A DNA stretch of 64,000 bases from Halieaceae bacterium UBA5044 (GCA_002416125.1 DIBU01000019.1:1-64000); one strand, 5' to 3'; positions 17,150-26,975 are shown, numbered from the stretch's first letter. The notes: generated by a model not told the origin, from the letters alone. A program made the numbers and translations.

Positions 17150-18379
17150 TCACCCGGCTGCACGTTGCCTGATGCGCACACCGTCCCCAAGGCTTGAGCC
17201 CGGATACAGCACAATCGTGTCCCCCGCTTGCAGGCCCTCCAGTACCTCCGCGTCAATACCGTTGTTGCGTCCAATCGTAACGGGGGTCAAGCGGGCTTTG
17301 CCGCCCTCCTCGCGGAATACAGCCCAGTCGCTGCCGTGCCTGAACAGTGCGCTCGCAGGCAGTTTCAGGACGTTGTCGGCTTCCCAGATGATAATCCTGG
17401 CCTCAACACGGTAGCCGTGGCCCAGTGCGCGACGTGCGTCTGCGGGCTCTGTAAACTGCACGATCGTATTCACGCGCTGCTCCTCCACGCCCAGCGCGGA
17501 AAACTTGGTGAAGCCCAGCGGGTCTACGCGCTCCACAACGCCGTGCAACGTTGCCGGTCCGCCCCAATCCTCGAGGATCACCGGGTCCCCCGGGGACACC
17601 TTGACGGCGTCCGTAGACAGCAGTTCCACCACCACTTCGAGGTCGTTCTCGATATTGCCGATCTCGAGAATGGCGGTGCCGGCCGGTAAGGTTGTTTCGC
17701 TCTCCTGCAGCACGCGCAACACGCGCCCTGTTGCCGGGGCATACAGGGGGATGGCCTCGCGCTGCGTGAGTATCGCCCCCGCGGGCGCATCCGCATCCTG
17801 AAAGCTGATCAGGCTTGCGCGCGCGTTGGCGAGCTGCGCTTCGCGCATTGCGATAGCCGCCTCCGCGGTACCCAGCACAGCCTCGGCACTGCGCGCCGCG
17901 CGCACCGCGCGGTCCAGGTCCGCTTCGCTGACCATGGCATTTCCGCGCAAACGTCGCACGCGCTCTAGGTCGGTCTTTGCCAGATCACTGTCGGCAACGG
18001 CCTTGTTCAGCTCAGCGCGCGCCAGCCGCAGGGCGGCCTCGGCGGCGGCAACTTCGGTCAGGGCCTGCTCCCGGGTGCGTATGTTCAGTGCATCGGGGTT
18101 GCTGGGCAGCATTTGCGCCACAACGGTCTGGTTGTGCACAACCGCATCGCCGGGCAGGACCTCGACGCGCTGCAGGCGACCGGCAACGGGGGTCGCGAGC
18201 ACGTAGGCATCGTGCACACGAGTGCGTCCCTCTTCGTCGATGGTGACCCTCATCGTCCCACGTTCTACGACAGCCAGGTCCACCAGCAGTGGCCGCGGCC
18301 AGAAGGCGAAGACCAGCGAGGCCGCGACGATCAGGCCCGCTGTGAGGCTGATGATTGGTCTGGAGTGCTTTCTGGTCAT
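17150..18379 (-). CDS. HlyD/MacA-like periplasmic adaptor subunit
   Basis: 409-residue membrane fusion protein: an N-terminal membrane anchor (residues 10-27), a lipoyl/barrel-sandwich half with VAGRLQRVEVLPGDAV, an alpha-hairpin coiled coil (about 90-190) and the returning barrel half with PLYAPATGRVLRVLQESETTLPAGTAIL. Such adaptors couple inner-membrane ABC or RND transporters to the outer membrane. It lies 4 nt after the FtsX-type permease gene and follows an ATPase gene, so the three form one exporter. No TolC-like gene is nearby. Confidence 0.88.
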   Translation of the reverse strand: MTRKHSRPIISLTAGLIVAASLVFAFWPRPLLVDLAVVERGTMRVTIDEEGRTRVHDAYVLATPVAGRLQRVEVLPGDAVVHNQTVVAQMLPSNPDALNIRTREQALTEVAAAEAALRLARAELNKAVADSDLAKTDLERVRRLRGNAMVSEADLDRAVRAARSAEAVLGTAEAAIAMREAQLANARASLISFQDADAPAGAILTQREAIPLYAPATGRVLRVLQESETTLPAGTAILEIGNIENDLEVVVELLSTDAVKVSPGDPVILEDWGGPATLHGVVERVDPLGFTKFSALGVEEQRVNTIVQFTEPADARRALGHGYRVEARIIIWEADNVLKLPASALFRHGSDWAVFREEGGKARLTPVTIGRNNGIDAEVLEGLQAGDTIVLYPGSSLGDGVRIRQRAAG

Positions 18380-18383
18380 GATG

Positions 18384-20747
18384 CTATTCCCGTGCCTTGA
18401 GTGCCGATACCAGATCGGTGCGGTCCAGGTCCCTCTTCACAAGCCAGCCCGAGAGAGTGGCTGCGGCGATGACGGCAAGTGCTGCAGCGCCGTAGCCGGC
18501 CGGTTGGACCGTGGCCGGAATCTGGTAGAGATCGGTACTGAAACCCGCCGCGACCGCAAACGACAGGTAATAGCCCAGCACCGCGCCCAGTGGCAAGGCA
18601 GCCAGTGTAACCAGTGCGAGTTCACCGAGCAGCACAAACGCAGCCTCACGGTGCGAAAAGCCGATGACGCGCAGACTGGCCAGATCCCGGGCGCGCTCGG
18701 CGTAGGCGATGCGTGCTGCATTGTAGATGATGCCGAAGGTGATGATTCCAGCCACCGCCATCATGATATAGCGCATGGCTCCCGCACCCGAATCCATTTG
18801 GGTTTGCAGGGCATTTCTGGCGTCCTGTTTCAGGCTCACGCTCGCCACTGCCGGCATGTCCTTGAGCCCGCGGTAGACAGCGTTCTGGTGGGTACTGTCC
18901 AGGCGCAGGTAAGCACCGGATACGCGGTTTGGCTCTCCCAGTGCGCGGTTGAGTGCGGACAGTTCCATATAGGCTGGCGAACCCAGCAGGGTTTGTGCGA
19001 TGCCCGTCACCGGTATGCGCAGCGTCGGCCGCCTGCCTTCGCGGACCTCCAGCGTCAGCAGATCTCCCACCCGTACCTGGAGGATATCTGCCAGCGCCTC
19101 CGCGAGCACAATGCCTCCGGCCTGCAGCGGCACAGCCGCCATGCCGCTGTCCACTGCCCGGTACAGGCGTGCGTCGGTCGTCAGACCGCTGACGACGCCC
19201 AGGTGGCGCTGGACACCGTGTCGCAACACTGCAGACACATGGCGAGCGGGTTGTGCGTCAAGGACGCCGGGCATACGGCGCAGGTTATCCAGCGCGGTAT
19301 CGGACAGCGGTTCGTTGAAGGTGACGCTGACGTCACTCTGGTCGATGACATTAAAGGTCAGGTCGATCGCCTGGTTGAAGCCATTCATGATGCCGATCAT
19401 GGCGACCGATAGCGCCATGCCAGCCGCGATACCGCCAGCCGCGCCCGCCATACGTCCGGGCTGTCGGGTCAGGCGGCGCACCACCATCCGGCTGGGTTGG
19501 TCCAGCACCGACTGCAGGGAGCGGGCAAGGTCGCCGAGAGGGCGGTAACGGGGCGGGGCGGGTGGCTGCATCGCTGCCGCCGGGGTCAGGCGAAAAACAC
19601 GCCTCAGGACCGTAACCCCTCCGGCAGATGCGGCACCGATACTGACGCTGAATGCGGCGATGAAGGATACCGGATCAAGCTGGAAAATCAGGAAGGGGAA
19701 TTTGAAATAGAGAAGATACAGGTCAATCAGGGCGCGTCCGGCGAGAATGCCCAGTACACAGCCCACGGTTGCTCCGCCGGCGGCGATGGCGAGAATCAGC
19801 TTGAAGTAATGTCCTGCGGTTTCGAGATTGCTGTAGCCAAAGGCCTTCAGCAGGCCGATCTGCCCACGCTCAGCCTCCACCATGCGGAAAATGACGATGT
19901 AAAGCAGGAAGGCGGCGACGGCGAGGAAAATCGGCGGTACCGCTGCCGCGGTCGCGCGCAGGCTGGCGATCTCTTCGCTGATGAACCGGTTTGATCCGTG
20001 GTCTGCCACGGTGTAGGCGCCGAAGCCGCCATAGGGCTCAAGCAGGCGATCGACCGCATGGATCACCGCAGACGGTTCCGCGCCCCGGCCAATGGACAAC
20101 AGCGCTTCGTTAAAGGCCCCTTCCAGGTCATAGGCCGCTGCCAGGGTCTGCATGCTGATCCACATGACACCGTAGCGTGCATCGTCAGACATCAGCTCTC
20201 CGGGTGCCGTTGTGTAGAGAAATTCCGGCGCCTGCGCGAGACCGACGATGCGCAGCGTGTGGCGGGCGCCGTTCAGGGTAATGTCCAGCGTATCTCCGGG
20301 TCGCAGGCTGTGTGCCTCGGCAAAACCTTTGAGCAGCAGGATTTCGTCGTGGCGATCACTTTGCGGGGCGCGACCGGCGCTCAGATAAAAGCCGTTCAAA
20401 CGCGGTGTGTGGAATTCGGGCAGGGATACGACCCTAGCGCGCAGCGGGATGTCCAGCCCCGGCAGGTCGATCAGCGCATGCCCGGTGATGCGTCCCTCTA
20501 CCGCGGCGACGGAGGGCAGTGCACTGAGCTCCGCGAGGAGATGTCGAGGCGCGCGCTTCACCGGTGCAAACACGTCAGCCAGGCGGTATCGCTCGTAGTA
20601 GGCTCGCCGGGTTTCGTCCAGGGAGGTCACCAGGCCAGACATCATCACCAGCAGCAGAACACCGACGGCTATGACCGCGCCAATCGCCGCCGCCTGACCC
20701 TTGATCCGCCAGAGGTCCCGGACCAGCTTGCGATCCAGGGGCGTCAC
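18384..20747 (-). CDS. ABC transporter permease with two FtsX/MacB modules
   Basis: About 787 residues. An N-terminal membrane helix (IGAVIAVGVLLLVMMSG) and a periplasmic MacB-core-like region are followed by three helices. A second such unit ends in three more helices (residues about 665-775). This two-unit architecture matches large LolE/DevC-like or YbbP-like permeases. The GTG at 20747 lies 7 nt after the ATPase stop with GGTGA just before it. The in-frame ATG at 20867 would overlap the ATPase by 113 nt and adds no family sequence. It likely exports a lipid or hydrophobic substrate with its neighbours. Confidence 0.85.
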   Translation of the reverse strand: MTPLDRKLVRDLWRIKGQAAAIGAVIAVGVLLLVMMSGLVTSLDETRRAYYERYRLADVFAPVKRAPRHLLAELSALPSVAAVEGRITGHALIDLPGLDIPLRARVVSLPEFHTPRLNGFYLSAGRAPQSDRHDEILLLKGFAEAHSLRPGDTLDITLNGARHTLRIVGLAQAPEFLYTTAPGELMSDDARYGVMWISMQTLAAAYDLEGAFNEALLSIGRGAEPSAVIHAVDRLLEPYGGFGAYTVADHGSNRFISEEIASLRATAAAVPPIFLAVAAFLLYIVIFRMVEAERGQIGLLKAFGYSNLETAGHYFKLILAIAAGGATVGCVLGILAGRALIDLYLLYFKFPFLIFQLDPVSFIAAFSVSIGAASAGGVTVLRRVFRLTPAAAMQPPAPPRYRPLGDLARSLQSVLDQPSRMVVRRLTRQPGRMAGAAGGIAAGMALSVAMIGIMNGFNQAIDLTFNVIDQSDVSVTFNEPLSDTALDNLRRMPGVLDAQPARHVSAVLRHGVQRHLGVVSGLTTDARLYRAVDSGMAAVPLQAGGIVLAEALADILQVRVGDLLTLEVREGRRPTLRIPVTGIAQTLLGSPAYMELSALNRALGEPNRVSGAYLRLDSTHQNAVYRGLKDMPAVASVSLKQDARNALQTQMDSGAGAMRYIMMAVAGIITFGIIYNAARIAYAERARDLASLRVIGFSHREAAFVLLGELALVTLAALPLGAVLGYYLSFAVAAGFSTDLYQIPATVQPAGYGAAALAVIAAATLSGWLVKRDLDRTDLVSALKARE

Positions 20748-20754
20748 GGCCGGC

Positions 20755-21483
20755 TCACCATTCGATCTCGCTGGGGTCGCGCTTGTCAGGATTGCGCTGG
20801 ATATCCCGAATGCGGCCGTCGGCAAAGTGAATGACCCGGTCTGCCATGTCCGCCGTTGCTGCCGCATGGGTCACAATCAGCACCGTAGCGCCCAGCTGTT
20901 CGTTGACCTCCTTGAGCACCCGCAGCACGGCCCGTCCCGTATTGCTGTCCAGAGCGCCGGTGGGTTCATCGCAGAACAGGACGTTGGGCTGTTTCGCCAC
21001 AGCGCGTGCGATGGCGACGCGTTGCTGCTCACCCCCGGAGAGTTGGCTCGGAAAACTGTCGCCGCGATCACCCAGCCCCACCAGGTCCAGGGCATGGGCA
21101 GGGGGCATGGGGTCGCTGGCGATTTCTGTGACAAGTTCGATGTTTTCCTGGGCAGTGAGTCCCGGCATCAGGTTGTAGAACTGGAAGACGAAGCCCACGT
21201 GATCCCTGCGGTAGCGGGTGAGTTGCGCATCCGTCATTGCCGCAAGATTCTGGCCCTGGAACAGCACGTCGCCCCGGCTGGCCCGGTCCAGTCCGCCGAG
21301 GATATTCAGTAGCGTCGATTTGCCGCTGCCCGAGGGGCCGAGCAGTACCACCAGTTCGCCGGCTGGAATGTCGATATCCACGCCACGCAGGGCCTGCACC
21401 TCGGTCGCGCCCTCGCCGTACACTTTCCAGACATCCCGCGTTGTGAACGCATTCCGGGATGGGTTTCCTGATTGCTTGTCCAT
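20755..21483 (-). CDS. ABC transporter ATP-binding protein, LolD/MacB type
   Basis: 242-residue ATPase energising the adjacent permease. Walker A is GPSGSGKST, the signature LSGGEQQRVAIARA, Walker B LFCDEPTGALD and the switch His in IVTHAA. The EPTGALDSNTG segment is typical of the LolD/MacB/FtsE branch. The ATG at 21483 has GGAAGG upstream at 7-nt spacing. The start is 34 nt beyond potI, so this exporter set may be co-transcribed with the polyamine genes. Confidence 0.9.
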   Translation of the reverse strand: MDKQSGNPSRNAFTTRDVWKVYGEGATEVQALRGVDIDIPAGELVVLLGPSGSGKSTLLNILGGLDRASRGDVLFQGQNLAAMTDAQLTRYRRDHVGFVFQFYNLMPGLTAQENIELVTEIASDPMPPAHALDLVGLGDRGDSFPSQLSGGEQQRVAIARAVAKQPNVLFCDEPTGALDSNTGRAVLRVLKEVNEQLGATVLIVTHAAATADMADRVIHFADGRIRDIQRNPDKRDPSEIEW

Positions 21484-21517
21484 CGTGTCACCTTCCGATG
21501 ATCCGCCGCTGCGGACA

Positions 21518-22324
21518 CTAGTGGCGACCGGCAACGCCCTGTTGCTCGCGGACGAAATTGCGCTTGGAGATCAGCGAGGCGATGATCACCCCGAGGGTAA
21601 CAACGGCAATCATGAGTGTCGAGAGGGCATTGATTTCCGGGCTGACGCCCAGGCGGACTGCCGAAAATATCTTGATCGGCAGCGTGGTCGCTGACGGACC
21701 GGTGGTGAATGATGCAATCACAAGGTCATCCAGAGACAGGGTAAACGCCAGCAGCCAGCCCGAAATAACGGCGGGCGCGATGATGGGCAGGGTGACCAGG
21801 CGAAAGGCATCCCAGGGGGAACAGCCGAGATCGAGCGCGGCTTCTTCCAGTGACTGGTCAAAGCTCACCAGGCGCGACGACACGACGACTGACACATAGC
21901 ACATGGCGAAGGTTGTGTGCGCCAGAACAATGGTCAGCACGCCACGATCGAGGCCAATACCGATAAACAGCAGCAGGAGCGAAAGGCCGGTGATGACCTC
22001 CGGCATAACCAGCGGGGCGTAGATCATGCCTGAAAACAGGGTTCTGCCGGGAAACCGGGCGCCGCGTACCAGCGCATAGGCGGCCAGCGTGCCGAGCACG
22101 GTGGCCAGCGTGGATGAGAACACGGCAACCTTGAGCGTGACCCAGGCTGCATCCAGGAAGGCCTGGTTGCTGAGCAGTTCTCCGTACCACTTGGTGGAAA
22201 AGCCAGTCCACACAGTCACCAGCCGACTCTCATTGAAACTGTAGATGACCAGAATGATCATGGGCAGGTAGAGGAAGGCGAAGCCAAGGGTCAGCGATGT
22301 GATATTGAACCAGCTCAGGCGCAT
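21518..22324 (-). CDS. potI: Polyamine ABC transporter permease (PotI/PotC type)
   Basis: 268-residue inner-membrane permease with about six helices and the EAA-like loop EEAALDLGCSPWDAFRLVTLP that contacts the ATPase. Together with PotH it forms the transmembrane channel for putrescine or spermidine uptake. The ATG overlaps the PotH stop by 1 nt. Last gene of potFGHI. Confidence 0.9.
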   Translation of the reverse strand: MRLSWFNITSLTLGFAFLYLPMIILVIYSFNESRLVTVWTGFSTKWYGELLSNQAFLDAAWVTLKVAVFSSTLATVLGTLAAYALVRGARFPGRTLFSGMIYAPLVMPEVITGLSLLLLFIGIGLDRGVLTIVLAHTTFAMCYVSVVVSSRLVSFDQSLEEAALDLGCSPWDAFRLVTLPIIAPAVISGWLLAFTLSLDDLVIASFTTGPSATTLPIKIFSAVRLGVSPEINALSTLMIAVVTLGVIIASLISKRNFVREQQGVAGRH

Positions 22325-23205
22325 CAGCTTTGCGCCTCGTTCTGCTTCTGTTGATTCTGCTGAAACAGCACGATGGGAATAATCAGTATCAGCACAAGCA
22401 CAACCGCAACCGCCGAGGCGACGGGCCAGTCACGGTTGTTGAAGAACTCTTCCCACAGGACCTTGCCGATCATCAGCGTTCCCGAGCCACCGAGCAACGA
22501 GGGAATGACAAATTCACCCAGGGTGGGAATGAACACGAGAAAACAGCCGGCGATAATGCCATTGCGCGAGAGCGGCACTGTAATCAGCCAGAATGCTTTC
22601 GCGCGGGAGCAGCCCAGGTCCTCCGCGGCTTCAATCAGGGAGCTGTCAAGGCGGTGCAGTGCGGCATAGATCGGCAGAATCATGAAGGGAATGTAGGTGT
22701 ATACGATGCCGATATACACGGCCACTTTGGTATTGAGAATAATCAGGGGCTCGCTGATCACGCCGAGGCCCAGCAGCAACTGATTCAGGTAGCCTTCCTG
22801 ACTGAGAATACCCATCCAGGAATAGACCCTGATCAGAAAACTGGTCCAGAACGGCAGAATCACCAGCATCATCAGGGTCGCACGCCATTCGTCGGGAGCC
22901 CTCGCCATGGCATAGGCTATGGGGTAGCCAATCAGCAGCGTCAGCAATGTCGAGGTGGCTGCAATCTGCAGGCTGGAGAGATAGGCCTTCCAGTAGAGAT
23001 CGTCAGTGGTGAGAAAGGTGAAATTCTCGAAATCGAGCTGTGACAGGAATGCACCCCAACCCGCTTCCCAGCTGAACTGGGGCAGATAGGGCGGACGTGC
23101 CATGGCGACATCCGACAGGGAAATTTTCAGGACGATCGCGAAGGGTATGAGAAATAGCGCAAGCAGCCAGAGGTAGGGAACGGCAATGATGAAAACTCGT
23201 CGCAT
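22324..23205 (-). CDS. potH: Polyamine ABC transporter permease (PotH/PotB type)
   Basis: About 293-residue permease partner of PotI, with six helices and the coupling loop IEAAEDLGCSRAKAFWLITVPL. The ATG at 23205 has GGAG 6 nt upstream and overlaps the PotG stop as TAATG, so translation is coupled. The longer frame (ATG at 23241) would overlap PotG more and lacks family sequence. Confidence 0.9.
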   Translation of the reverse strand: MRRVFIIAVPYLWLLALFLIPFAIVLKISLSDVAMARPPYLPQFSWEAGWGAFLSQLDFENFTFLTTDDLYWKAYLSSLQIAATSTLLTLLIGYPIAYAMARAPDEWRATLMMLVILPFWTSFLIRVYSWMGILSQEGYLNQLLLGLGVISEPLIILNTKVAVYIGIVYTYIPFMILPIYAALHRLDSSLIEAAEDLGCSRAKAFWLITVPLSRNGIIAGCFLVFIPTLGEFVIPSLLGGSGTLMIGKVLWEEFFNNRDWPVASAVAVVLVLILIIPIVLFQQNQQKQNEAQS

Positions 23206-24332
23206 TAACGCTCCAGCAGCACACCTGCCGTTGAATCCCACGACAGCCAGACCCGGTTTTCCCAGGTAAAGCCCCTGTTTTCAATGCGCCGGGTGTTGGC
23301 GGTCTGTGCCTTCAGCATGCGTCCACCTGCCACTTCCACATGATAGGTGCTGATATTGCCCAGGTAGGCGATATCATGAATGCGGCCCTGAATGGCGTTT
23401 ACCGCGTCAGCCGGGCGTTCTGCGGTGACCAGCACCTTCTCGGGGCGGATTGCCAGGAAGGCATTCTGCGCGGGTGAGAACGCCTTGTCAGAGGCCGCCA
23501 TCAGCGGCGCCTGGCCGTCGGCCCAGTGCACCGTGTAGCGGTCTTCGCCGGCGCGATGCGCAGCGCCTTCGATGATGTTCACGTCACCAATGAAGTCGGC
23601 GACATACACGCAGTTGGGTGCCTCGTAGATGGCGGAGGGTGTTGCAACCTGTATCAGTTCACCCTCGTCCATGACCGCAACCCGGCTGGCGACGGTCATG
23701 GCCTCTTCCTGGTCGTGGGTGACGATGACAAAGGTGGTCCCGGTTTTTTCCTGAATGTCCATCAGTTCGAACTGGGTTTCCTGGCGCAGTTTCTTGTCCA
23801 GTGCCCCCATGGGTTCATCCAGCAGCAGCAGCTTGGGCGCTTTGGCCAGGCTCCTGGCGAGTGCCACGCGTTGTCGCTGGCCACCTGAAATCTGGTGCGG
23901 CTTGCGACGCGCAAAGCGCTCGAGGTGGGTGAGTTTGAGCATCTCTGCAACGCGTTCGCGCAGAGCGTCTTTGGGCATCCCGTCGCGTTTCAGACCGAAG
24001 GCAATGTTGTCCCAGACGTTCAGGTGCGGGAACAGGGCGTAGGACTGAAACATCATGTTCACCGCGCGCTTGTTCGGAGGCACCGGTACGATGTTCTGCC
24101 CTGCAAGTTCTATGTGGCCGGAACTGGGTGTCTCGAATCCGGCCAGCATGCGCATCATGGTGGTTTTGCCGCAGCCGGAAGGGCCGAGCAAGGCGAAAAA
24201 CTCGTGCTCATAGATATCGAGTGTGAGGTCGCGGACTGCGGTGAAGTCACCGAACCGCTTGGTCACGTTGCGGAAGCGGATCAGGGGTTCCGCGCCGGGG
24301 TCGGTCCAGGGGGCGAAAGCGCATTCCGGCAT
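23205..24332 (-). CDS. potG: Polyamine ABC transporter ATP-binding protein (PotG/PotA type)
   Basis: 375 residues: an N-terminal ABC ATPase (Walker A GPSGCGKTT, signature ISGGQRQRVALARSL, Walker B LLLLDEPMGALD, His in THDQEEAM) and a C-terminal TOBE-type regulatory domain (about 270-375, with FLAIRPEKV). It drives polyamine import through PotH/PotI. It lies about 64 nt after potF in the same direction. Confidence 0.92.
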   Translation of the reverse strand: MPECAFAPWTDPGAEPLIRFRNVTKRFGDFTAVRDLTLDIYEHEFFALLGPSGCGKTTMMRMLAGFETPSSGHIELAGQNIVPVPPNKRAVNMMFQSYALFPHLNVWDNIAFGLKRDGMPKDALRERVAEMLKLTHLERFARRKPHQISGGQRQRVALARSLAKAPKLLLLDEPMGALDKKLRQETQFELMDIQEKTGTTFVIVTHDQEEAMTVASRVAVMDEGELIQVATPSAIYEAPNCVYVADFIGDVNIIEGAAHRAGEDRYTVHWADGQAPLMAASDKAFSPAQNAFLAIRPEKVLVTAERPADAVNAIQGRIHDIAYLGNISTYHVEVAGGRMLKAQTANTRRIENRGFTWENRVWLSWDSTAGVLLER

Positions 24333-24395
24333 TGTGCCCTCGTCACATGCAGAGAGTCATGGGGGCGCCGGGGCACCCCCGCGGAGTATCGATAT

Positions 24396-25481
24396 TCAAG
24401 TTCCCGACTTGACCCGGGTCCACAGCCGGGTGACGGTTCTCTGTACCTTGCCTGGATAGGGCGTGGTGATGTACAGGTTCTCCAGTGTCGCAGCGTCCGG
24501 GTAGATGGCAGTATCTCCGATCACTTCCGGGAGCAGGTAGGCCTGGCTGGCGAGATTGCCGTTCGCATAAAACACATAGTTCGACGCCTGCGCCATGTTT
24601 TGCGCATCCATGATGAAATTCAGGAAGCGGTGGGCGCCCTCCGGATTGGGTGCATCCACAGGAATCGCCATCTGGTCAAACCACATCAGGGCGCCTTCCT
24701 TGGGGGCGTGGTAGGCAATCTCGACGCCGGCATCGGCTTCGGCAGCCCGATCGCGGGCCTGCAGAATGTCGCCAGACCAGCCAAAGGCAACGCAGATATC
24801 GCCATTGGCGAGAGCGTTGATGTATTCGGAACTGTGGAACTTCTGCACATAGGGCCGAATGGCCATCAGCAGCGGTTCGACTTTGGCGATGATGGCAGGG
24901 TCGTGGCTGTCCGGATCTTCACCGATATACTTGAGCGCGGCGGGAATGACCTCTGCCGGCGCATCCAGGACGTGTACGCCGCAGGCTGCGAGCCGCTCCA
25001 TGTTCTCGGGCTTGAAGATCAGGTCAAGTGAGTCGATGGGCGCGTCCGCACCCAGCACTTCGGCCACGCGATTGAGGTTCACGCCCAGGCCGGTGGTGCC
25101 CCACATATAATTGACGGAATATTCGTTGCCGGGATCATAGCGTGAGGTACGCTTCTCGATAACGTCCCAGAGGTTGCCGCGGTTGCTCAGCTTTGACGGA
25201 TCCAGCTTCTGAAATGCGCCAACGGCAATCTGCCGCTGCAGGAAGGTCCCCGAGGGCACGACCACGTCGTAACCGGAGCCACCCGCCAGCATTTTCGTTT
25301 CCAGTACCTCGTTGGAATCGAAAACGTCGTAGATCAGTTTCAGCCCGGTCTCTTCTTCAAACTTGGTGAGCAGTGCTTCGTCGATATAGTCGGACCAGTT
25401 GTACACGCGAACTTCATCGGCCGCGGTGACGACGGTCGCGCATACCAACAGCAAGGCGGTACCCAGTAGTTTGCCTTTCAT
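24396..25481 (-). CDS. potF: Periplasmic putrescine/polyamine-binding protein
   Basis: 361-residue solute-binding protein with signal peptide (LLGTALLLVCATVVTAA, cleavage near ADE). Its mature start, VRVYNWSDYIDEALLTKFEEETG, is typical of PotD/PotF proteins, as are GYDVVVPSG and VNYMWGTTGLGVN. Trp and acidic residues placed as in PotF suggest a diamine ligand, but spermidine is not excluded. The ATG at 25481 has GGAG 8 nt upstream; the ORF-track-length start at 25541 adds no signal-peptide sequence. First gene of potFGHI. Confidence 0.92.
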   Translation of the reverse strand: MKGKLLGTALLLVCATVVTAADEVRVYNWSDYIDEALLTKFEEETGLKLIYDVFDSNEVLETKMLAGGSGYDVVVPSGTFLQRQIAVGAFQKLDPSKLSNRGNLWDVIEKRTSRYDPGNEYSVNYMWGTTGLGVNLNRVAEVLGADAPIDSLDLIFKPENMERLAACGVHVLDAPAEVIPAALKYIGEDPDSHDPAIIAKVEPLLMAIRPYVQKFHSSEYINALANGDICVAFGWSGDILQARDRAAEADAGVEIAYHAPKEGALMWFDQMAIPVDAPNPEGAHRFLNFIMDAQNMAQASNYVFYANGNLASQAYLLPEVIGDTAIYPDAATLENLYITTPYPGKVQRTVTRLWTRVKSGT

Positions 25482-25922
25482 GACCTGTGCTCCGGAAGTG
25501 GGTTTCCGTCGAGTATCTACCGGCAGCCGCAAGTCGATCAAGTGTTTCTGTTCCGCGCAGGGTTGTTTTGTTCAGGTTCTCCGCGAGCGCCCAGTCAGCG
25601 CCATGGCAAGTCGCCTGCTCTGCGCACCATGTCGGCCCACCAGTGCCGCTTTCGTGCACAGTATTGATGCATTTTCCGCTGTGCGAGAGAGCACTGGGCG
25701 GGCAAAGAGCAGCGCCGATGCGCGGTGGGAATCCTGTATTGCAGGGCATTTCCGCGAAAACACCAGGGGTTGGCACGGAACTCGCTTTCCTTTCTCCGGT
25801 GGCCTGGGTATTGCGCTGATGCACGGCCACCCATGGGATCCGGGACGACCCGGACGGCCTGGCGGCCGCTTACTGTGTCTGGACGACCAGACCGCTCATG
25901 TGCCCCGGGGAGGGCAGTCAGC
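25482..25922. other. Divergent intergenic region, potF / 2OG oxygenase
   Basis: 441 bp between divergent genes. Open frames cross it on both strands, but none has a good ribosome binding site plus recognisable protein. I see no clear inverted repeat, terminator or near-consensus promoter. It probably holds the promoters of both flanking transcripts. Confidence 0.4.
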
Positions 25923-26975
25923 ATGTCGAAAGCTTCCACCACCACCCCTGCCCACACCGCGTTTCAGGCGCTGCCCGTGGTGGACGTGGCCGGTCTGGGC
26001 TCAGACGACCCCGCGCTTCGCAAGCAGGCCGCAGCAGCATTGGGGGATGCAGCGCGTTCCGCGGGTTTTCTGTACATCACGGGCCACGGCATAGCGCCCG
26101 CCATCATTGAACGGTTTCGAATGCGTGCCTGCGAGTTCTTCGCCCAGAGTCCTGCGCTAAAGATGCAGAGCTACATAGGGCTCTCGCAGAATCACAGCGG
26201 CTACGTGCCAGAGGGTGAGGAGCAGCTCTATGGCTCGGTTGTCCCTGACCGCAAGGAAGCGTACGACGTCAATTTCGACATGCGCGATCCGGCTTACCAG
26301 CGGCCGATGCTCGGGCCCAATCAGTGGCCAGCGTTGCCCGGCTTCAGGGAGGACGTAGAGGCCTATTACCAGGCGGCCTTTGAATTGGGCAATCGACTGT
26401 TTCGCGGTTTTGCCCTGGCGCTGGGGCTGCCCGAGGACCGTTTCACGCGACTCGTCCAGCGGCCTCCCACCCAGCTTCGTTTGATTCATTACCCGCACGA
26501 TGACCGGGTCAATCCGGCGGCAGCGGGGATCGGCGCACACACGGACTACGAATGCTTCACCATTCTGTTGCCAACGGCACCCGGCCTCGAGGTCATGAAC
26601 GGAGCAGGTCAGTGGATTGATGTCCCGCTGGTGCAGGACGCTTTTGTCATCAACATCGGTGACATGCTGGAAATACTCAGTAATGGGGAATTTGTGGCCA
26701 CCGCTCACCGGGTGCGCAAGGTGGCTGAGGAGCGCTATGCATTCCCGATGTTCTGCAATGTGGATTATGACGTGGTGGTCGAGCCACTGGCGGAATTGCT
26801 GGTTGACGGAACGCCCCCGCGCTACACATCGCAGATCTGTGGTGAGCACCTGTTTGCACAGACCGCGCAGACCTTCGCCTACCTGAAGAGGCGCCTCGAA
26901 TCGGGTGAGATCACCTTGCCCAAAGGTAGCCTCGCGCTCTCCAGCTTTGGCCCGAAAGTGCGTGCAGGCTCATGA
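25923..26975 (+). CDS. 2-oxoglutarate/Fe(II)-dependent oxygenase, isopenicillin-N-synthase-like family
   Basis: 350 residues. N-terminal DIOX_N-like region (LPVVDVAGLG, ARSAGFLYITGHGI) and a jelly-roll core with iron ligands in AHTDYE (His, Asp) and the later His in TAHRV. RYAFPMF supplies the 2-oxoglutarate Arg. LIHYPHDDR matches the YPP-type strand before the HxD motif. It hydroxylates or oxidises a small molecule in the cytoplasm; the substrate is unknown. The ATG at 25923 has GGGAGGG 8 nt upstream; the open frame from 25725 is not family-like. It is divergent from potFGHI, so an amine or polyamine-derived substrate is possible. Confidence 0.85.
   Translation: MSKASTTTPAHTAFQALPVVDVAGLGSDDPALRKQAAAALGDAARSAGFLYITGHGIAPAIIERFRMRACEFFAQSPALKMQSYIGLSQNHSGYVPEGEEQLYGSVVPDRKEAYDVNFDMRDPAYQRPMLGPNQWPALPGFREDVEAYYQAAFELGNRLFRGFALALGLPEDRFTRLVQRPPTQLRLIHYPHDDRVNPAAAGIGAHTDYECFTILLPTAPGLEVMNGAGQWIDVPLVQDAFVINIGDMLEILSNGEFVATAHRVRKVAEERYAFPMFCNVDYDVVVEPLAELLVDGTPPRYTSQICGEHLFAQTAQTFAYLKRRLESGEITLPKGSLALSSFGPKVRAGS

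Noticed and set aside
23895..25031. 378-codon plus-strand open frame across potG and potF
   Set aside because: Antisense to two clear transporter genes; no motif.
25399..25922. Possible N-terminal extension or separate gene before the 2OG oxygenase
   Set aside because: Several overlapping frames on both strands, none with both a ribosome binding site and recognisable protein.
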